Positions 8,513-17,790 of a stretch of DNA of 64,000 nucleotides are shown one piece after another. The stretch is taken from positions 1 through 64,000 of the forward strand of contig JAMLIN010000020.1 in the NCBI GenBank assembly GCA_023954135.1, in the 5' to 3' direction. Position 1 is the first letter of the stretch. Every line of letters starts with the position of its first letter. The position numbers were made by a program, and so were the translations under genes. The stretch comes from Burkholderiaceae bacterium (GTDB taxonomy: Bacteria; Pseudomonadota; Gammaproteobacteria; Burkholderiales; Burkholderiaceae_E). Below the pieces are notes generated by a model. The model made no database searches. It was not told the DNA's origin and was given only the letters and a program-made list of their open reading frames with translations.

Positions 8513-8606
8513 TGGTTCGCCGTCGCACTCATTCTGTCTTTTTGCTCGTCCTTTCTGCTGAAATCGGTCTTTGACCGGCACTGACCCGGCCCCGATCCTG
8601 ACGCTT

Positions 8607-8632
8607 GCGGCACGCCCTTGTGCCGCTTTTCC
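8607..8632 (+). terminator. intrinsic terminator or attenuator ahead of traG
   Basis: GCGGCAC pairs perfectly with GTGCCGC around a six-base loop and is followed by TTTTCC. It ends about 40 bases before the traG start codon. A promoter between this hairpin and traG has little room, so it may act as a leader attenuator of the transfer operon. Confidence 0.55.
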
Positions 8633-8670
8633 TATGAGGAATCAGCGCAGGACAAATCGGAGGCCAGGTC

Positions 8671-10680
8671 ATGCAAGGGACGAACGTGCTGTTCGGTCAG
8701 ATCGCCGTGGTATTCGGCATCGTGATCGCCGGAGTGTGGGCAGCCACACAATGGACAGCCACTGCCCTGGGTTACCAGCTACGCTTGGGCTCGCCGTGGT
8801 TCGATTTTCTTGGCACGCCGGTTTACCACCCGTGGAAGCTGTTTGAGTGGTGGTTCGTCTTCGATGCCTACGCGCCGGAAGTCTTCAACACTGGCGGCAT
8901 GATGGCGGGCGGCAGCGGGCTCGTCGCTGTGCTGGTCGCCATTGGCATGTCGGTCTGGCGCTCGCGGCAGTCGCGCCTGGTCACAACCTACGGCTCGGCA
9001 CGCTGGGCGAACGCGCAGGACATTCGCAAGGCCGACCTCACACAGCCGGCCGGCGTGTTTCTCGGCCAGCACGATCGCCAGTACCTGCGCCATGAAGGCC
9101 CGGAACACGTCCTGACCTTCGCGCCCACGCGCTCGGGCAAGGGCGTGGGCCTGGTGGTGCCGACACTGCTTTCCTGGCCTGCATCCGCCGTCATCCACGA
9201 CATCAAGGGCGAGAACTGGCAGATCACGGCCGGCTGGCGTTCGCGCTTCTCGCATTGTCTGCTGTTCAACCCGACCGATGCGCAGTCGGCGGCCTACAAC
9301 CCGCTGCTCGAAGTGCGGCGAGGCGCGCATGAAGTGCGTGACGTTCAGAACATCGCGGACATTCTGGTCGATCCCGAAGGCGCGCTGGAGAAGCGCAACC
9401 ATTGGGAGAAAACCAGCCACGCGCTGCTGGTCGGCGCCATCCTGCATGTGCTCTATGCGGGCGAGGACAAGACGCTGCGCGGAGTTGCCAACTTCCTCAG
9501 CGATCCGTCGTGCCCATTCGAGCTGACGCTGCACCGGATGATGACCACGCGGCATCTTGGCGATGCACCGCACCCGGTTGTCGCATCCGCCGCCCGCGAA
9601 GTGCTCAACAAGTCGGACAACGAGCGTTCCGGCGTGTTGAGCACCGCCATGTCGTTCCTCGGCCTGTACCGTGATCCGACCGTGGCCGCAGTCACGTCGC
9701 GCTGCGACTGGCGCATCGCCGATCTGATCGCGTCCGCATCCCCTGTGTCGCTGTATCTGGTGGTGCCGCCTTCGGACATCAGCCGCACCAAGCCGCTGAT
9801 CCGGTTGATCCTCAACCAGATAGGACGGCGGCTTACGGAATCGCTGGATGGCAGCGACGGTATCGAGCGCCGCCACAAGCTGCTGCTGATGCTTGACGAG
9901 TTCCCGGCGCTGGGGCGCCTGGACTTCTTCGAGACGGCGCTGGCCTTCATGGCGGGCTATGGCATCCGCAGCTTCCTCATCGCCCAAAGCCTGAACCAGA
10001 TCGACAAAGCCTACGGCCAGAACCACTCCATCCTCGACAACTGCCATGTCCGGGTGACGTTTGCCACGAACGACGAGCGCACCGCCAAGCGCATCTCCGA
10101 GACGCTGGGCACCGCTACCGAGCTGCGCGCGCAACGCAACTACGCGGGCCACCGGCTCGCGCCGTGGCTGGGGCACCTGATGGTGTCGCGCCAGGAGACC
10201 GCGCGCCCACTGCTGACGCCGGGCGAAGTCATGCAACTCCCGCCCGACGAGGCGGTGGTGATGGTGTCCAGCGTGGCACCCATCAAGGCCAAGAAGCTGC
10301 GCTACTACGCGGACAGCAATTTCAAGCGGCGCGTGCTGCCGCCGCCCGTGCTTGCGGACGGGCAGTACGCCGACGCGCCGCCATTGCGGCCCGACGACTG
10401 GAGCGGTTTGGCGATTCCCGCCGTGCCCACCGCACCGGCCGCGGCATCCGCTGATGGCCTGGAGACCTTGGGTTCGGCCGACGACGGCGGCCCGCGCCGC
10501 CAGCCCGAACTAACTGAGGCCGTCGCCTACGACCCTGAGCTGGCCGCGCCTGCGGCCGACCTCGGGTTGCTCGATGACGACGACGACCTGCCGCTTCCCC
10601 TTCCTCGCCAGCTTGATCCGGCCATGCAGCGCACGGCCCGGCTGGCATCGCTGAACCCCAACGACGGAATCGAGCTATGA
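8671..10680 (+). CDS. traG: type IV coupling protein TraG/VirD4
   Basis: 669 aa, normal for TraG of Tn4371-like elements. Two N-terminal membrane segments (about residues 8-30 and 80-100) are followed by the hexameric ATPase domain. Walker A is APTRSGKGVG at about 151-160; Walker B is LLMLDEF at about 405-411, followed by the family motif AQSLNQIDKAYGQ. It docks the relaxase-DNA complex to the mating-pair apparatus. A CGGAGG ribosome site precedes the ATG. The C-terminal 100 residues are proline/acid-rich and probably contact substrate. The gene overlaps the CopG gene by four bases. No relaxase for it to couple is present in the window. Confidence 0.95.
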   Translation: MQGTNVLFGQIAVVFGIVIAGVWAATQWTATALGYQLRLGSPWFDFLGTPVYHPWKLFEWWFVFDAYAPEVFNTGGMMAGGSGLVAVLVAIGMSVWRSRQSRLVTTYGSARWANAQDIRKADLTQPAGVFLGQHDRQYLRHEGPEHVLTFAPTRSGKGVGLVVPTLLSWPASAVIHDIKGENWQITAGWRSRFSHCLLFNPTDAQSAAYNPLLEVRRGAHEVRDVQNIADILVDPEGALEKRNHWEKTSHALLVGAILHVLYAGEDKTLRGVANFLSDPSCPFELTLHRMMTTRHLGDAPHPVVASAAREVLNKSDNERSGVLSTAMSFLGLYRDPTVAAVTSRCDWRIADLIASASPVSLYLVVPPSDISRTKPLIRLILNQIGRRLTESLDGSDGIERRHKLLLMLDEFPALGRLDFFETALAFMAGYGIRSFLIAQSLNQIDKAYGQNHSILDNCHVRVTFATNDERTAKRISETLGTATELRAQRNYAGHRLAPWLGHLMVSRQETARPLLTPGEVMQLPPDEAVVMVSSVAPIKAKKLRYYADSNFKRRVLPPPVLADGQYADAPPLRPDDWSGLAIPAVPTAPAAASADGLETLGSADDGGPRRQPELTEAVAYDPELAAPAADLGLLDDDDDLPLPLPRQLDPAMQRTARLASLNPNDGIEL

Positions 10681-11153
10681 GCCACTACCGCCTCAACCTG
10701 TTCATCCAGCCCGAGCACGCCAAGCGCCTGGATGAACTGGCCGCCAAGAAAGGCGTATCGAAATCCAGCATCGTCGCGGCGGCGCTCGCATCGTGGCTGT
10801 CGCCCGATGCTGCCGACCAGCGCGAGGCAGCGATTGCCAAGCGGCTGGATCGCCTGTCGCGCCAAGCCGAGCGCATGGAGCGCGACCAGAACATCCAGAT
10901 CGAAACGCTGGCGCTGTTCATTCGCTACTTCCTCACGGTGAGCACACCCGTGCCCGAGGCCCATCAGGACGCCGCGCGTGCCCAGGGCAAGGCGCGGTTC
11001 GAGCAGTTCGTGGAGCAGTTGGGCCGTCACTTGCTGCGCGGGCGCAGCCTGGTGCGCGACGTGGTGGAGGAACTGCACCCCCAAGATCGTGAGTTCGGGA
11101 TGCGGATGGATGACGCTGCGGCAGTTGTCGAAGCGCAGGAGCGTGCCTCATGA
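10677..11153 (+). CDS. CopG/ribbon-helix-helix transfer-region protein
   Basis: 158 aa. The N-terminal 45 residues (YRLNLFIQPEHAKRLDELAAKKGVSKSSIVAAAL) form a ribbon-helix-helix DNA-binding domain. The rest is helical with a coiled-coil-like segment (KRLDRLSRQAERMERDQ). A gene of this type always lies between traG and trbB in Tn4371-family elements. It may regulate the trb operon or assist DNA processing; neither is proven. It overlaps both neighbours by four bases. Confidence 0.82.
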   Translation: MSHYRLNLFIQPEHAKRLDELAAKKGVSKSSIVAAALASWLSPDAADQREAAIAKRLDRLSRQAERMERDQNIQIETLALFIRYFLTVSTPVPEAHQDAARAQGKARFEQFVEQLGRHLLRGRSLVRDVVEELHPQDREFGMRMDDAAAVVEAQERAS

Positions 11154-12211
11154 GCGCCGCGCCTTCATCCCTCACCACCTCGCTCGACCGCCGCATCCAG
11201 ATGCTGCGCACGGCGATGGGGCCACTGATCGCCGCCGCGCTGGAAGACCCCGACGTGGTGGAGGTGATGCTGAATCCTGATCGCACCCTTTGGGTGGATC
11301 GGCTTTCCAGTGGGCGCGCGCCGATGGGCGTGGAGCTGCCGGAGGCGGACGGCGAGCGAATCATCCGCCTAGTCGCGGCCCACGTTGGCGCAGAGGTGCA
11401 TCGCGGCCAACCGCTGCTATCCGCCGAACTGCCCGAGACAGGCGAACGCTTCGAGGGCATCTTGCCGCCCGCTGCGCCGGGGCCGGCCTTCGCGCTGCGC
11501 AAGCGCGCCATCGGCGTGATTCCGCTGGAGCGGTACGTCATCGACGGAATGATGACCAGCGCGCAGGCGGGCTTTCTCGTTCGCGCTGTGCGCGAGCGGC
11601 AGAACGTGCTGATCGCCGGCGCCACCAGCAGCGGCAAGACCACGCTCGCCAATGCGCTGCTGGCCGAAATCGCCGCCACCGGCGACCGCGTGCTGGTGCT
11701 CGAAGACACGGTGGAGCTGCAATGCGCGGCCCGCGACCACGTACCGCTGCGCACGCGCGCAGGCGTGGTGTCCATGACCGAGCTGGTGCGCTCGTCCATG
11801 CGCCTGCGCCCGGATCGTGTCGTCGTTGGCGAGGTGCGTGGCCCCGAGGCGCTGGATCTCATCAAGGTGTGGGGCACCGGCCATCCGGGCGGCATCGCCA
11901 CGATCCACGCCGGCTCCGCGCTGGGCGCGCTGTTGCGCCTGGAGCAACTGATTCTCGAAGTGGCGGTGAACCCGCCCCGTGCGCTGATCGCGGAAGCGGT
12001 CAACGTGGTCATCCACATCGCCGGGCGCGGACGCAAGCGCCGCATCGAGAGCATCGCCCGCGTCGTCGGCTTCGACGGCGTGGGCTACCGACTGGCGGAT
12101 TGGGGGGCGGACGCGCTGGAAACGCCGCTGCCCGAGCTGCCGCCACTTTCCGATGCCGCACCCGCTGCGGCGACTTCCCCATCCCCTGACTCACTTGGAG
12201 AACTGCCATGA
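11150..12211 (+). CDS. trbB: conjugal transfer ATPase TrbB (VirB11 type)
   Basis: 353 aa, matching TrbB/VirB11 traffic ATPases that power pilus assembly at the cytoplasmic face. Walker A GATSSGKTT lies at about residues 156-164, the Asp-box-like LEDTVELQC near 185, and Walker B VVVGEVRGPEALDL at about 223-236. The His-box region has TGHPGGIATIHAGSA. The start overlaps the CopG stop and the stop overlaps the trbC start, so expression is coupled. Confidence 0.96.
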   Translation: MSAAPSSLTTSLDRRIQMLRTAMGPLIAAALEDPDVVEVMLNPDRTLWVDRLSSGRAPMGVELPEADGERIIRLVAAHVGAEVHRGQPLLSAELPETGERFEGILPPAAPGPAFALRKRAIGVIPLERYVIDGMMTSAQAGFLVRAVRERQNVLIAGATSSGKTTLANALLAEIAATGDRVLVLEDTVELQCAARDHVPLRTRAGVVSMTELVRSSMRLRPDRVVVGEVRGPEALDLIKVWGTGHPGGIATIHAGSALGALLRLEQLILEVAVNPPRALIAEAVNVVIHIAGRGRKRRIESIARVVGFDGVGYRLADWGADALETPLPELPPLSDAAPAAATSPSPDSLGELP

Positions 12212-12591
12212 CGCAGATGATCGTTCCTGCTTTCCGTTTTTCTGTAAATCCGGCTTTGCGTCCTCCGCGGCTGCGCAGCCTGGCCCGCCCTGCGGGGCAA
12301 GGGCTGCTGCTGGCCGCACTGCTGCTGCTCCTGGCCGGAACCGCACAGGCCGCCGGTTCCTCGATGCCCTGGGAAGGCCCGCTGCAATCCATCCTCGAAT
12401 CCATCCAGGGGCCGGTGGCGCGCATCGTCGCGGTCATCATCATCATCGCCACGGGCCTCGCGCTCGCCTTCGGTGACACGTCCGGCGGATTCCGCAAGCT
12501 GATCCAGATCGTCTTCGGTCTGTCCATCGCGTTCGCCGCGTCCTCGTTCTTCCTGTCGTTCTTCAGCTTCTCGGGCGGGGCCGTCGTATGA
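12208..12591 (+). CDS. trbC: conjugal transfer pilin precursor TrbC (VirB2 type)
   Basis: 127 aa. A long positively charged leader is followed by a hydrophobic signal segment ending in the AQAAGSS region, where a leader peptidase would cut. The mature peptide then has two hydrophobic helices (about residues 65-88 and 100-122) around a short polar loop, the normal plan of VirB2/TrbC pilins. The mature pilin is predicted at about 75-80 aa and, in RP4, is cyclised. It is followed immediately by trbD with a four-base overlap. Confidence 0.9.
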   Translation: MTQMIVPAFRFSVNPALRPPRLRSLARPAGQGLLLAALLLLLAGTAQAAGSSMPWEGPLQSILESIQGPVARIVAVIIIIATGLALAFGDTSGGFRKLIQIVFGLSIAFAASSFFLSFFSFSGGAVV

Positions 12592-12860
12592 GTGCCCCGG
12601 ACACCTTCGCGGCCGGCTTCGAGGTGCCTCTGCACCGCTCGCTGACCGAGCCGATCTTGCTGGGCGGCGCGCCGCGCACCGTGGCGATCGCCAACGGCAC
12701 GCTGGCCGCCGCTGTCGGCTTGGGCCTGCAAATGTGGATTCCCGGCGTGGTGCTCTGGATCGTCGGCCATTCGCTGGCGGTGTGGGGTGCGCGCGTCGAT
12801 CCGCAGTTCATGCAGGTCTTCGCCCGACACATCAAGCACCGCCCGCTGCTGGACGTGTGA
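12588..12860 (+). CDS. trbD: conjugal transfer protein TrbD (VirB3 type)
   Basis: 90 aa, standard for TrbD. The polar N-terminus (FEVPLHRSLTEPILLGGAPR) precedes a pair of membrane segments spanning about residues 38-68, then a short cytoplasmic tail. VirB3-like proteins sit in the inner membrane complex and work with TrbE. It is separated from trbE by 15 bases that include a GGGGAGG ribosome site. Confidence 0.92.
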   Translation: MSAPDTFAAGFEVPLHRSLTEPILLGGAPRTVAIANGTLAAAVGLGLQMWIPGVVLWIVGHSLAVWGARVDPQFMQVFARHIKHRPLLDV

Positions 12861-12875
12861 GGGGAGGACGCCGCG

Positions 12876-15335
12876 ATGCTGAACCTCGCCGAGTACCGCC
12901 AGCGCCCGGCCTTGCTCGCCGACTGGCTGCCGTGGGCCGGACTGGTGGCGCCGGGCGTCGTCTTGAACAAGGACGGCAGTTTCCAGCGCACGGCACGCTT
13001 TCGTGGGCCTGACCTCGACAGCGCGACGCAGGGCGAGCTGATCGCCACGTCGGCACGCTTGAACAATGCGCTGCGCCGACTGGGTTCGGGCTGGGCGCTG
13101 TTCGTCGAAGCCGAGCGCCGCGCTGCCGCCGACTATCCGCATTCGGATTTCCCCGAACCGTTGTCCTGGCTGGTCGATGAGGAACGCCGCGCCACGTTTG
13201 AGGACTCGGGCAATCACTTCGAGAGCGGCTACCACCTGACACTGGTGTACCTGCCGCCGGAAGAATCCCGCGCCCGCGCGGCCGGGATGCTGTACGAGAA
13301 CCGGCCCACCGAAGGCGTGGACTGGCGCGGCCGACTTGATGCCTTCGTGGCAGAGACTGATCGCGTCTTCGACCTGCTCGATGGCGTGATGCCAGAAATC
13401 GCCTGGCTCGACGACGGCCAGACGCTGACTTATCTGCACGCCACCGTCTCGACACGGCGCTATCGCGTGGGCGTGCCCGAGGTGCCTTTCCACATTGACG
13501 CGCTGCTGACCGATTCCGCGTTGGTCGGCGGCCTGGCGCCCATGCTGGGCGACCAGCACCTGCGCGTGGTGTCGGTTCGCGGCTTTCCGACCTCGACCTG
13601 GCCGGGGATTCTGGACGACCTCAACCGCCTCGGATTTGCCTATCGCTGGTCAACTCGGTTCTTGTGCCTCGACAAATCCGAGGCGGAACGGGAGTTGGGG
13701 CGCTTACGCCGCCAGTGGTTCGCCAAGCGCAAGAACGTCATCGCGCTGCTGCGCGAAACCATCTTCCAACAGGAAAGCCCGCTGGTCGATACCGACGCCA
13801 ACAACAAGGCCGCCGATGCCGACGCCGCCCTGCAGGAGCTGGGCAGCGACCAAGTCGCCTTCGGCTACCTGACGGCGACCGTCACCGTCATGGACGCGGA
13901 TGCCGCCGTGGCAGACGAGAAGCTGCGCATGGTGGAGCGCGTCATCCAGGGGCGCGGCTTCGTCACCATCCCCGAAACGCTCAACGCCGTGGATGCGTGG
14001 CTATCCTCGATCCCCGGCAACGCCTATGCGAATGTGCGCCAGCCCATCGTCTCGACGCTGAACCTGGCGCACATGATGCCGGTGTCGGCGGTATGGGCCG
14101 GCCAGGAACGCAATGCGCACCTCGACGGCCCGCCGCTGATCGTCACGCGCACCGATGGCGCCACGCCGTTCCGGCTGGTGACGCACATCGGCGACGTGGG
14201 CAACACGCTGGTGGTTGGCCCTATCGGCATGGGCAAGTCGGTGCTGCTGGCGACGATGGCGATGCAGTTCCGCCGTTATCGCGGCTCGCGCATCTTCGCC
14301 TTCGACATGGGGCGCTCGATCCGTGCGGCCATCCTGGGCATGGGCGGTGAGCACTACGACCTGGGCGCGGATGACGAGATCGCCTTTCAGCCGCTGGCCC
14401 GCATCGACCGCGAGGGCTACCGCACCTGGGCCAGCGAATGGGTGGAAGGCCGCCTGCTGCACGAAGGCGCGGCCGTTGGCCCGGACGAGAAGGCAGCTAT
14501 CTGGTCTGCATTGGGGAGCCTGGCCAGCGCGCCGGTGGAGCAGCGCACGCTCACGGGCCTGACGGCCTTGCTGCAATCGAACACGTTGCGACAGGCACTC
14601 GCGCCCTATGTCCTGGGCGGTGCGCACGGCAGGCTGCTGGATGCCGACCATGACCGCCTCGGCACGGCCGACGTGCAGGCGTTCGAGATGGAGGAGCTGA
14701 TGCACAGCAAGGCCGCTGTGCTCGCGGTGCTGCGCTATCTGTTCGCGCGCTTCGAGGAGCGGCTGGATGGTGCGCCCACGCTGCTGATCCTCGATGAAGC
14801 GTGGCTGTTCCTTGATGACCCGGTGTTTGCGGCGCGCATTCGCCAGTGGCTCAAGACGCTGCGCAAGAAGAATGTCAGCGTCATCTTCGCCACGCAGAGC
14901 CTGGCCGACATCAAGGATTCGAGCATCGCGCCCGCGATCATTGAGAGCTGCGCGAGCCGCATCTTCCTGCCGAACCCGCAGGCAACCGAGCCGCAGATTC
15001 GCTCGATCTACGAGGGCTTCGGCCTCAACAGCCGGCAGATCGAGATTGTTGCCACCGCGCAACCCAAGCGCGACTACTACTACCAATCCCGCCTCGGCAA
15101 CCGCCTGTTCGACCTCGACCTGGGGCCGGCGACGCTGGCCTTCGCGGGCGCTTCCACGCCGCAAGACCAGCGCGACATAGATCGCGTGCTGCTGGATGCC
15201 GGCGTGCCCGGCTTCGCGGGCGCCTGGCTGTGCCATCGCGGCCTCGATTGGGCGGCCGACCTGCTGCCCTCGTTCCCCGGCTTCGCGCCGGGTTCCCTCC
15301 GTACCGCTGACTACCCCCAGGAGAACCAACCATGA
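12876..15335 (+). CDS. trbE: conjugal transfer ATPase TrbE (VirB4 type)
   Basis: 819 aa, full length. The N-terminal CagE/TrbE/VirB domain begins MLNLAEYRQRPALLADWLPW. Walker A GPIGMGKS lies at about residues 448-455 and Walker B LLILDEAWLF at about 635-644, followed by the VirB4 signature ATQSLADIKDS. It energises pilus biogenesis and substrate transfer at the inner membrane. The stop overlaps the trbJ start. Confidence 0.97.
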   Translation: MLNLAEYRQRPALLADWLPWAGLVAPGVVLNKDGSFQRTARFRGPDLDSATQGELIATSARLNNALRRLGSGWALFVEAERRAAADYPHSDFPEPLSWLVDEERRATFEDSGNHFESGYHLTLVYLPPEESRARAAGMLYENRPTEGVDWRGRLDAFVAETDRVFDLLDGVMPEIAWLDDGQTLTYLHATVSTRRYRVGVPEVPFHIDALLTDSALVGGLAPMLGDQHLRVVSVRGFPTSTWPGILDDLNRLGFAYRWSTRFLCLDKSEAERELGRLRRQWFAKRKNVIALLRETIFQQESPLVDTDANNKAADADAALQELGSDQVAFGYLTATVTVMDADAAVADEKLRMVERVIQGRGFVTIPETLNAVDAWLSSIPGNAYANVRQPIVSTLNLAHMMPVSAVWAGQERNAHLDGPPLIVTRTDGATPFRLVTHIGDVGNTLVVGPIGMGKSVLLATMAMQFRRYRGSRIFAFDMGRSIRAAILGMGGEHYDLGADDEIAFQPLARIDREGYRTWASEWVEGRLLHEGAAVGPDEKAAIWSALGSLASAPVEQRTLTGLTALLQSNTLRQALAPYVLGGAHGRLLDADHDRLGTADVQAFEMEELMHSKAAVLAVLRYLFARFEERLDGAPTLLILDEAWLFLDDPVFAARIRQWLKTLRKKNVSVIFATQSLADIKDSSIAPAIIESCASRIFLPNPQATEPQIRSIYEGFGLNSRQIEIVATAQPKRDYYYQSRLGNRLFDLDLGPATLAFAGASTPQDQRDIDRVLLDAGVPGFAGAWLCHRGLDWAADLLPSFPGFAPGSLRTADYPQENQP

Positions 15336-16087
15336 AATTGAATACCCCCAAACTCGCCGCGCTCACCGCTGCCTGCGTGCTGGCCTTCGGCATCGCGCAA
15401 CCCGCCCATGCCTTGTTCGGCGTCGGCGACATCGTGCTCGACCCGACCAATCTGGTGCAGAACACGCTCACGGCAGTGCGCACGCTAGAGCAGATCAACA
15501 ACCAGATCCGCCAGCTCCAGAACGAAGCACAGATGCTCATCAACCAGGCGCGCAACCTGGCCAGCCTGCCGTCGAGCGTGGTCGGCCAGTTGCGCGCCAA
15601 CCTGGCGACCACCCAGCGCCTGATCGCGCAGGCCAAGGGCTTGGCCTACGACGTGACGAGCATCGACCGCGAGTTCGCGCGTCTGTACCCCGAGAAGTAC
15701 GCCGCCACGGTGAGCGGCAATCAGATGGTCCTCGATGCGCAGGAGCGTTGGAAGAACACGCTGGGCGGCCTGCAAACCACCATGCAGATGCAGGCCCAGG
15801 CGTCGCAGAACCTGAGCGATGACGAAAACGTGCTAGCCGACCTCGTGGGCAAGAGCCAGTCGGCCGAGGGCGCGCTGCAAGCGATGCAGGCCATGAACCA
15901 GTTGCTGGCCTTGCAGGCCAAGCAGTCCATCCAGACGCAGCGGCTCCAGATCACGCAAGACCGCGCGGCCTCGCTGGAACTGGCGCGGCAGGCGGCGGCC
16001 ACGGAGCGCGGGCGCGAGGTGACGCGCCGCTTCTTGGGCGAAGGCACGCCGTACACGCCGCAGCCCGTCAATTTCTACAACCGCTGA
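15332..16087 (+). CDS. trbJ: conjugal transfer protein TrbJ (VirB5 type)
   Basis: 251 aa. A cleavable signal peptide (LAALTAACVLAFGIAQPAHA) is followed by mature LFGVGDIVLDPTNLVQNTLTAVRTLEQINNQIRQL, the hallmark TrbJ opening, and then long Gln-rich amphipathic helices. VirB5-like proteins are minor pilus-tip components. The extreme C-terminus reads RFLGEGTPYTP (residues 233-243), closely matching the C-terminus of the EexN-like lipoprotein upstream of traG. The start overlaps the trbE stop. Confidence 0.93.
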   Translation: MKLNTPKLAALTAACVLAFGIAQPAHALFGVGDIVLDPTNLVQNTLTAVRTLEQINNQIRQLQNEAQMLINQARNLASLPSSVVGQLRANLATTQRLIAQAKGLAYDVTSIDREFARLYPEKYAATVSGNQMVLDAQERWKNTLGGLQTTMQMQAQASQNLSDDENVLADLVGKSQSAEGALQAMQAMNQLLALQAKQSIQTQRLQITQDRAASLELARQAAATERGREVTRRFLGEGTPYTPQPVNFYNR

Positions 16088-16098
16088 CGGAGGCTGCC

Positions 16099-16425
16099 AT
16101 GCAACACACGTCCGTCGTGTTCGCCTTCGCCGTTCATGCGCTGGTGCTGGTCGGCTGTGACCGGCCGCAGCGGGTGCCGGTGAATGCGCTCGCCGCCGAT
16201 CCAGCCCGGCTGCACGCGCTGCGCGCGCAGTGCCGCGCGGGCGAGTACGACGGCGCGTTTTGCGCGCAGGTGGCACAGGCCGACCTGCGGCGCTTTCTCT
16301 CCGGCCACGCTGGGCCGGGCGAGTACCAGACGCTGGCCGACCTGCCGCCGATTCCGCCCAGCTTCGATGAACCCGCCGATGGCAGTGGGGCAATCGCTCT
16401 GCCTGGGCAGGAGGACTCGCCATGA
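16099..16425 (+). CDS. TrbK/EexN-like lipoprotein between trbJ and trbL
   Basis: 108 aa. Signal peptide and lipobox LVGC (Cys20). The mature part has LAADPARLHALRAQC, a second cysteine (FCAQVAQA) and RRFLSG at 64-69, so it is a paralogue of the lipoprotein upstream of traG. Its position between trbJ and trbL is that of trbK, the entry-exclusion lipoprotein of RP4. It probably prevents redundant mating; this is inferred from family and position. It overlaps trbL by four bases. Confidence 0.75.
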   Translation: MQHTSVVFAFAVHALVLVGCDRPQRVPVNALAADPARLHALRAQCRAGEYDGAFCAQVAQADLRRFLSGHAGPGEYQTLADLPPIPPSFDEPADGSGAIALPGQEDSP

Positions 16426-17777
16426 ACGACGTGACGGTCATCGACCGCTTCCTCGATACCTTCTCGCGCTACATCGACTCGGGCTTTGGCCTGCTGCACG
16501 GCGAAGTGGCGTTTCTGACCGCCACGCTGATCGTCATCGACATGACGCTCGCCGGGCTGTTCTGGGCGATGGGCCACGCCACCGGCCAGGGCGAGGACGT
16601 GATCGCCAAGCTGATCCGCAAGGTGCTGTACGTCGGTGCCTTCGCCTACATCATCGGCAACTTCAACTGGCTGGCCGGCATCGTGTTCCGCTCATTCGCG
16701 GGCCTGGGCCTGACGGCCAGCGGCTCGACCCTGAGCATGGAGAACTTCCTGCAACCGGGCCGGCTGGCGAAGATCGGCATCGACGCCGGGGCACCGATCC
16801 TGAAACAGATCGGCGACATGGCGGGCTTCCCCGAAGTCTTCGTGAACATCACGCCCATCGTCGTGATGTTCCTGGCCTGGCTGATCGTCCTCCTGTGCTT
16901 CTTCGTGCTGGCGATTCAGCTTTTCATCACGCTGATCGAGTTCAAGCTGACCACGCTCGCCGGCTTCGTGCTGGTGCCGTTTGCGCTGTGGAACAAGACC
17001 GCGTTCCTGGCCGAGAAGGTGCTGGGCAACGTGGTGTCGTCGGGCATCAAGGTGCTGGTGTTGGCCGTCATCGTCGGCATCGGCTCGGGGCTGTTCGCCG
17101 AATTCAGGATACCGCCTGGCTCCGAACCTTCGATCGACCGAGCGCTGGTCATCATGCTGGCCTCGCTGACGCTGTTGGCCTTGGGCATCTTCGGGCCGGG
17201 CATTGCGACCGGGCTGGTGTCCGGCGGCCCGCAACTCGGCGCGGGCGCGATGGCCGGTGCCGCGCTGGGTGCAGCCGGTGCTGCTGTTGCCGTGGGCGCC
17301 GCGGCCACGGGCGTCGGCGGCGCAGTAGCCGCCGGGGCGCGCATGGCGCCCGCAGCCGCCAAGTTGGCGGGCAGCGGAGCGCGGGCCGCCACCGGAGCCG
17401 CCAGCAGCGCACGGTCGGCGTTTAAGGCAGGTTCCGCATCCGCTGGCGGCGGCCTCAAGGGCGCTGCCGCCGGCGTAGGCAATGTCGCCAAGACTGGCGC
17501 GCAGGCGGCCGGGCAGAAGGTGGCCGACGGGGCGCGCTCGATGAAGGAGCGTGTCGCCGCTGCCTTTCGACCTGACGACGCCGGATCGGCGTCGGGGGCC
17601 GGTGCCGCGCAGGCGGCAAACGAGCCGGCCCCATCCACTGCGCAACCCGCCTGGGCAAAGCGCCTGCATCGCAGGCAGCAGATCACCCATGCCGCGACGA
17701 CTGCTGCCCACACGCTGCGCGGGGGCGACGGCGGCAGCTCCAACCAGGGGCCAAGCCTGCGCGATTCCGATTCATAA
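16422..17777 (+). CDS. trbL: conjugal transfer protein TrbL (VirB6 type)
   Basis: 451 aa. The N-terminal 290 residues contain about six membrane segments, including FWAMGHATGQGEDVIAKLIRK and the central FFVLAIQLFITLIEFKLTTLAGF region typical of TrbL/VirB6 channel proteins. From about residue 265 onward the sequence is Ala/Gly-rich and low-complexity, and from about 400 polar, a variable tail common in TrbL. It forms part of the inner-membrane translocation pore. Confidence 0.95.
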   Translation: MNDVTVIDRFLDTFSRYIDSGFGLLHGEVAFLTATLIVIDMTLAGLFWAMGHATGQGEDVIAKLIRKVLYVGAFAYIIGNFNWLAGIVFRSFAGLGLTASGSTLSMENFLQPGRLAKIGIDAGAPILKQIGDMAGFPEVFVNITPIVVMFLAWLIVLLCFFVLAIQLFITLIEFKLTTLAGFVLVPFALWNKTAFLAEKVLGNVVSSGIKVLVLAVIVGIGSGLFAEFRIPPGSEPSIDRALVIMLASLTLLALGIFGPGIATGLVSGGPQLGAGAMAGAALGAAGAAVAVGAAATGVGGAVAAGARMAPAAAKLAGSGARAATGAASSARSAFKAGSASAGGGLKGAAAGVGNVAKTGAQAAGQKVADGARSMKERVAAAFRPDDAGSASGAGAAQAANEPAPSTAQPAWAKRLHRRQQITHAATTAAHTLRGGDGGSSNQGPSLRDSDS

Positions 17778-17790
17778 GGGAGAACTGACC

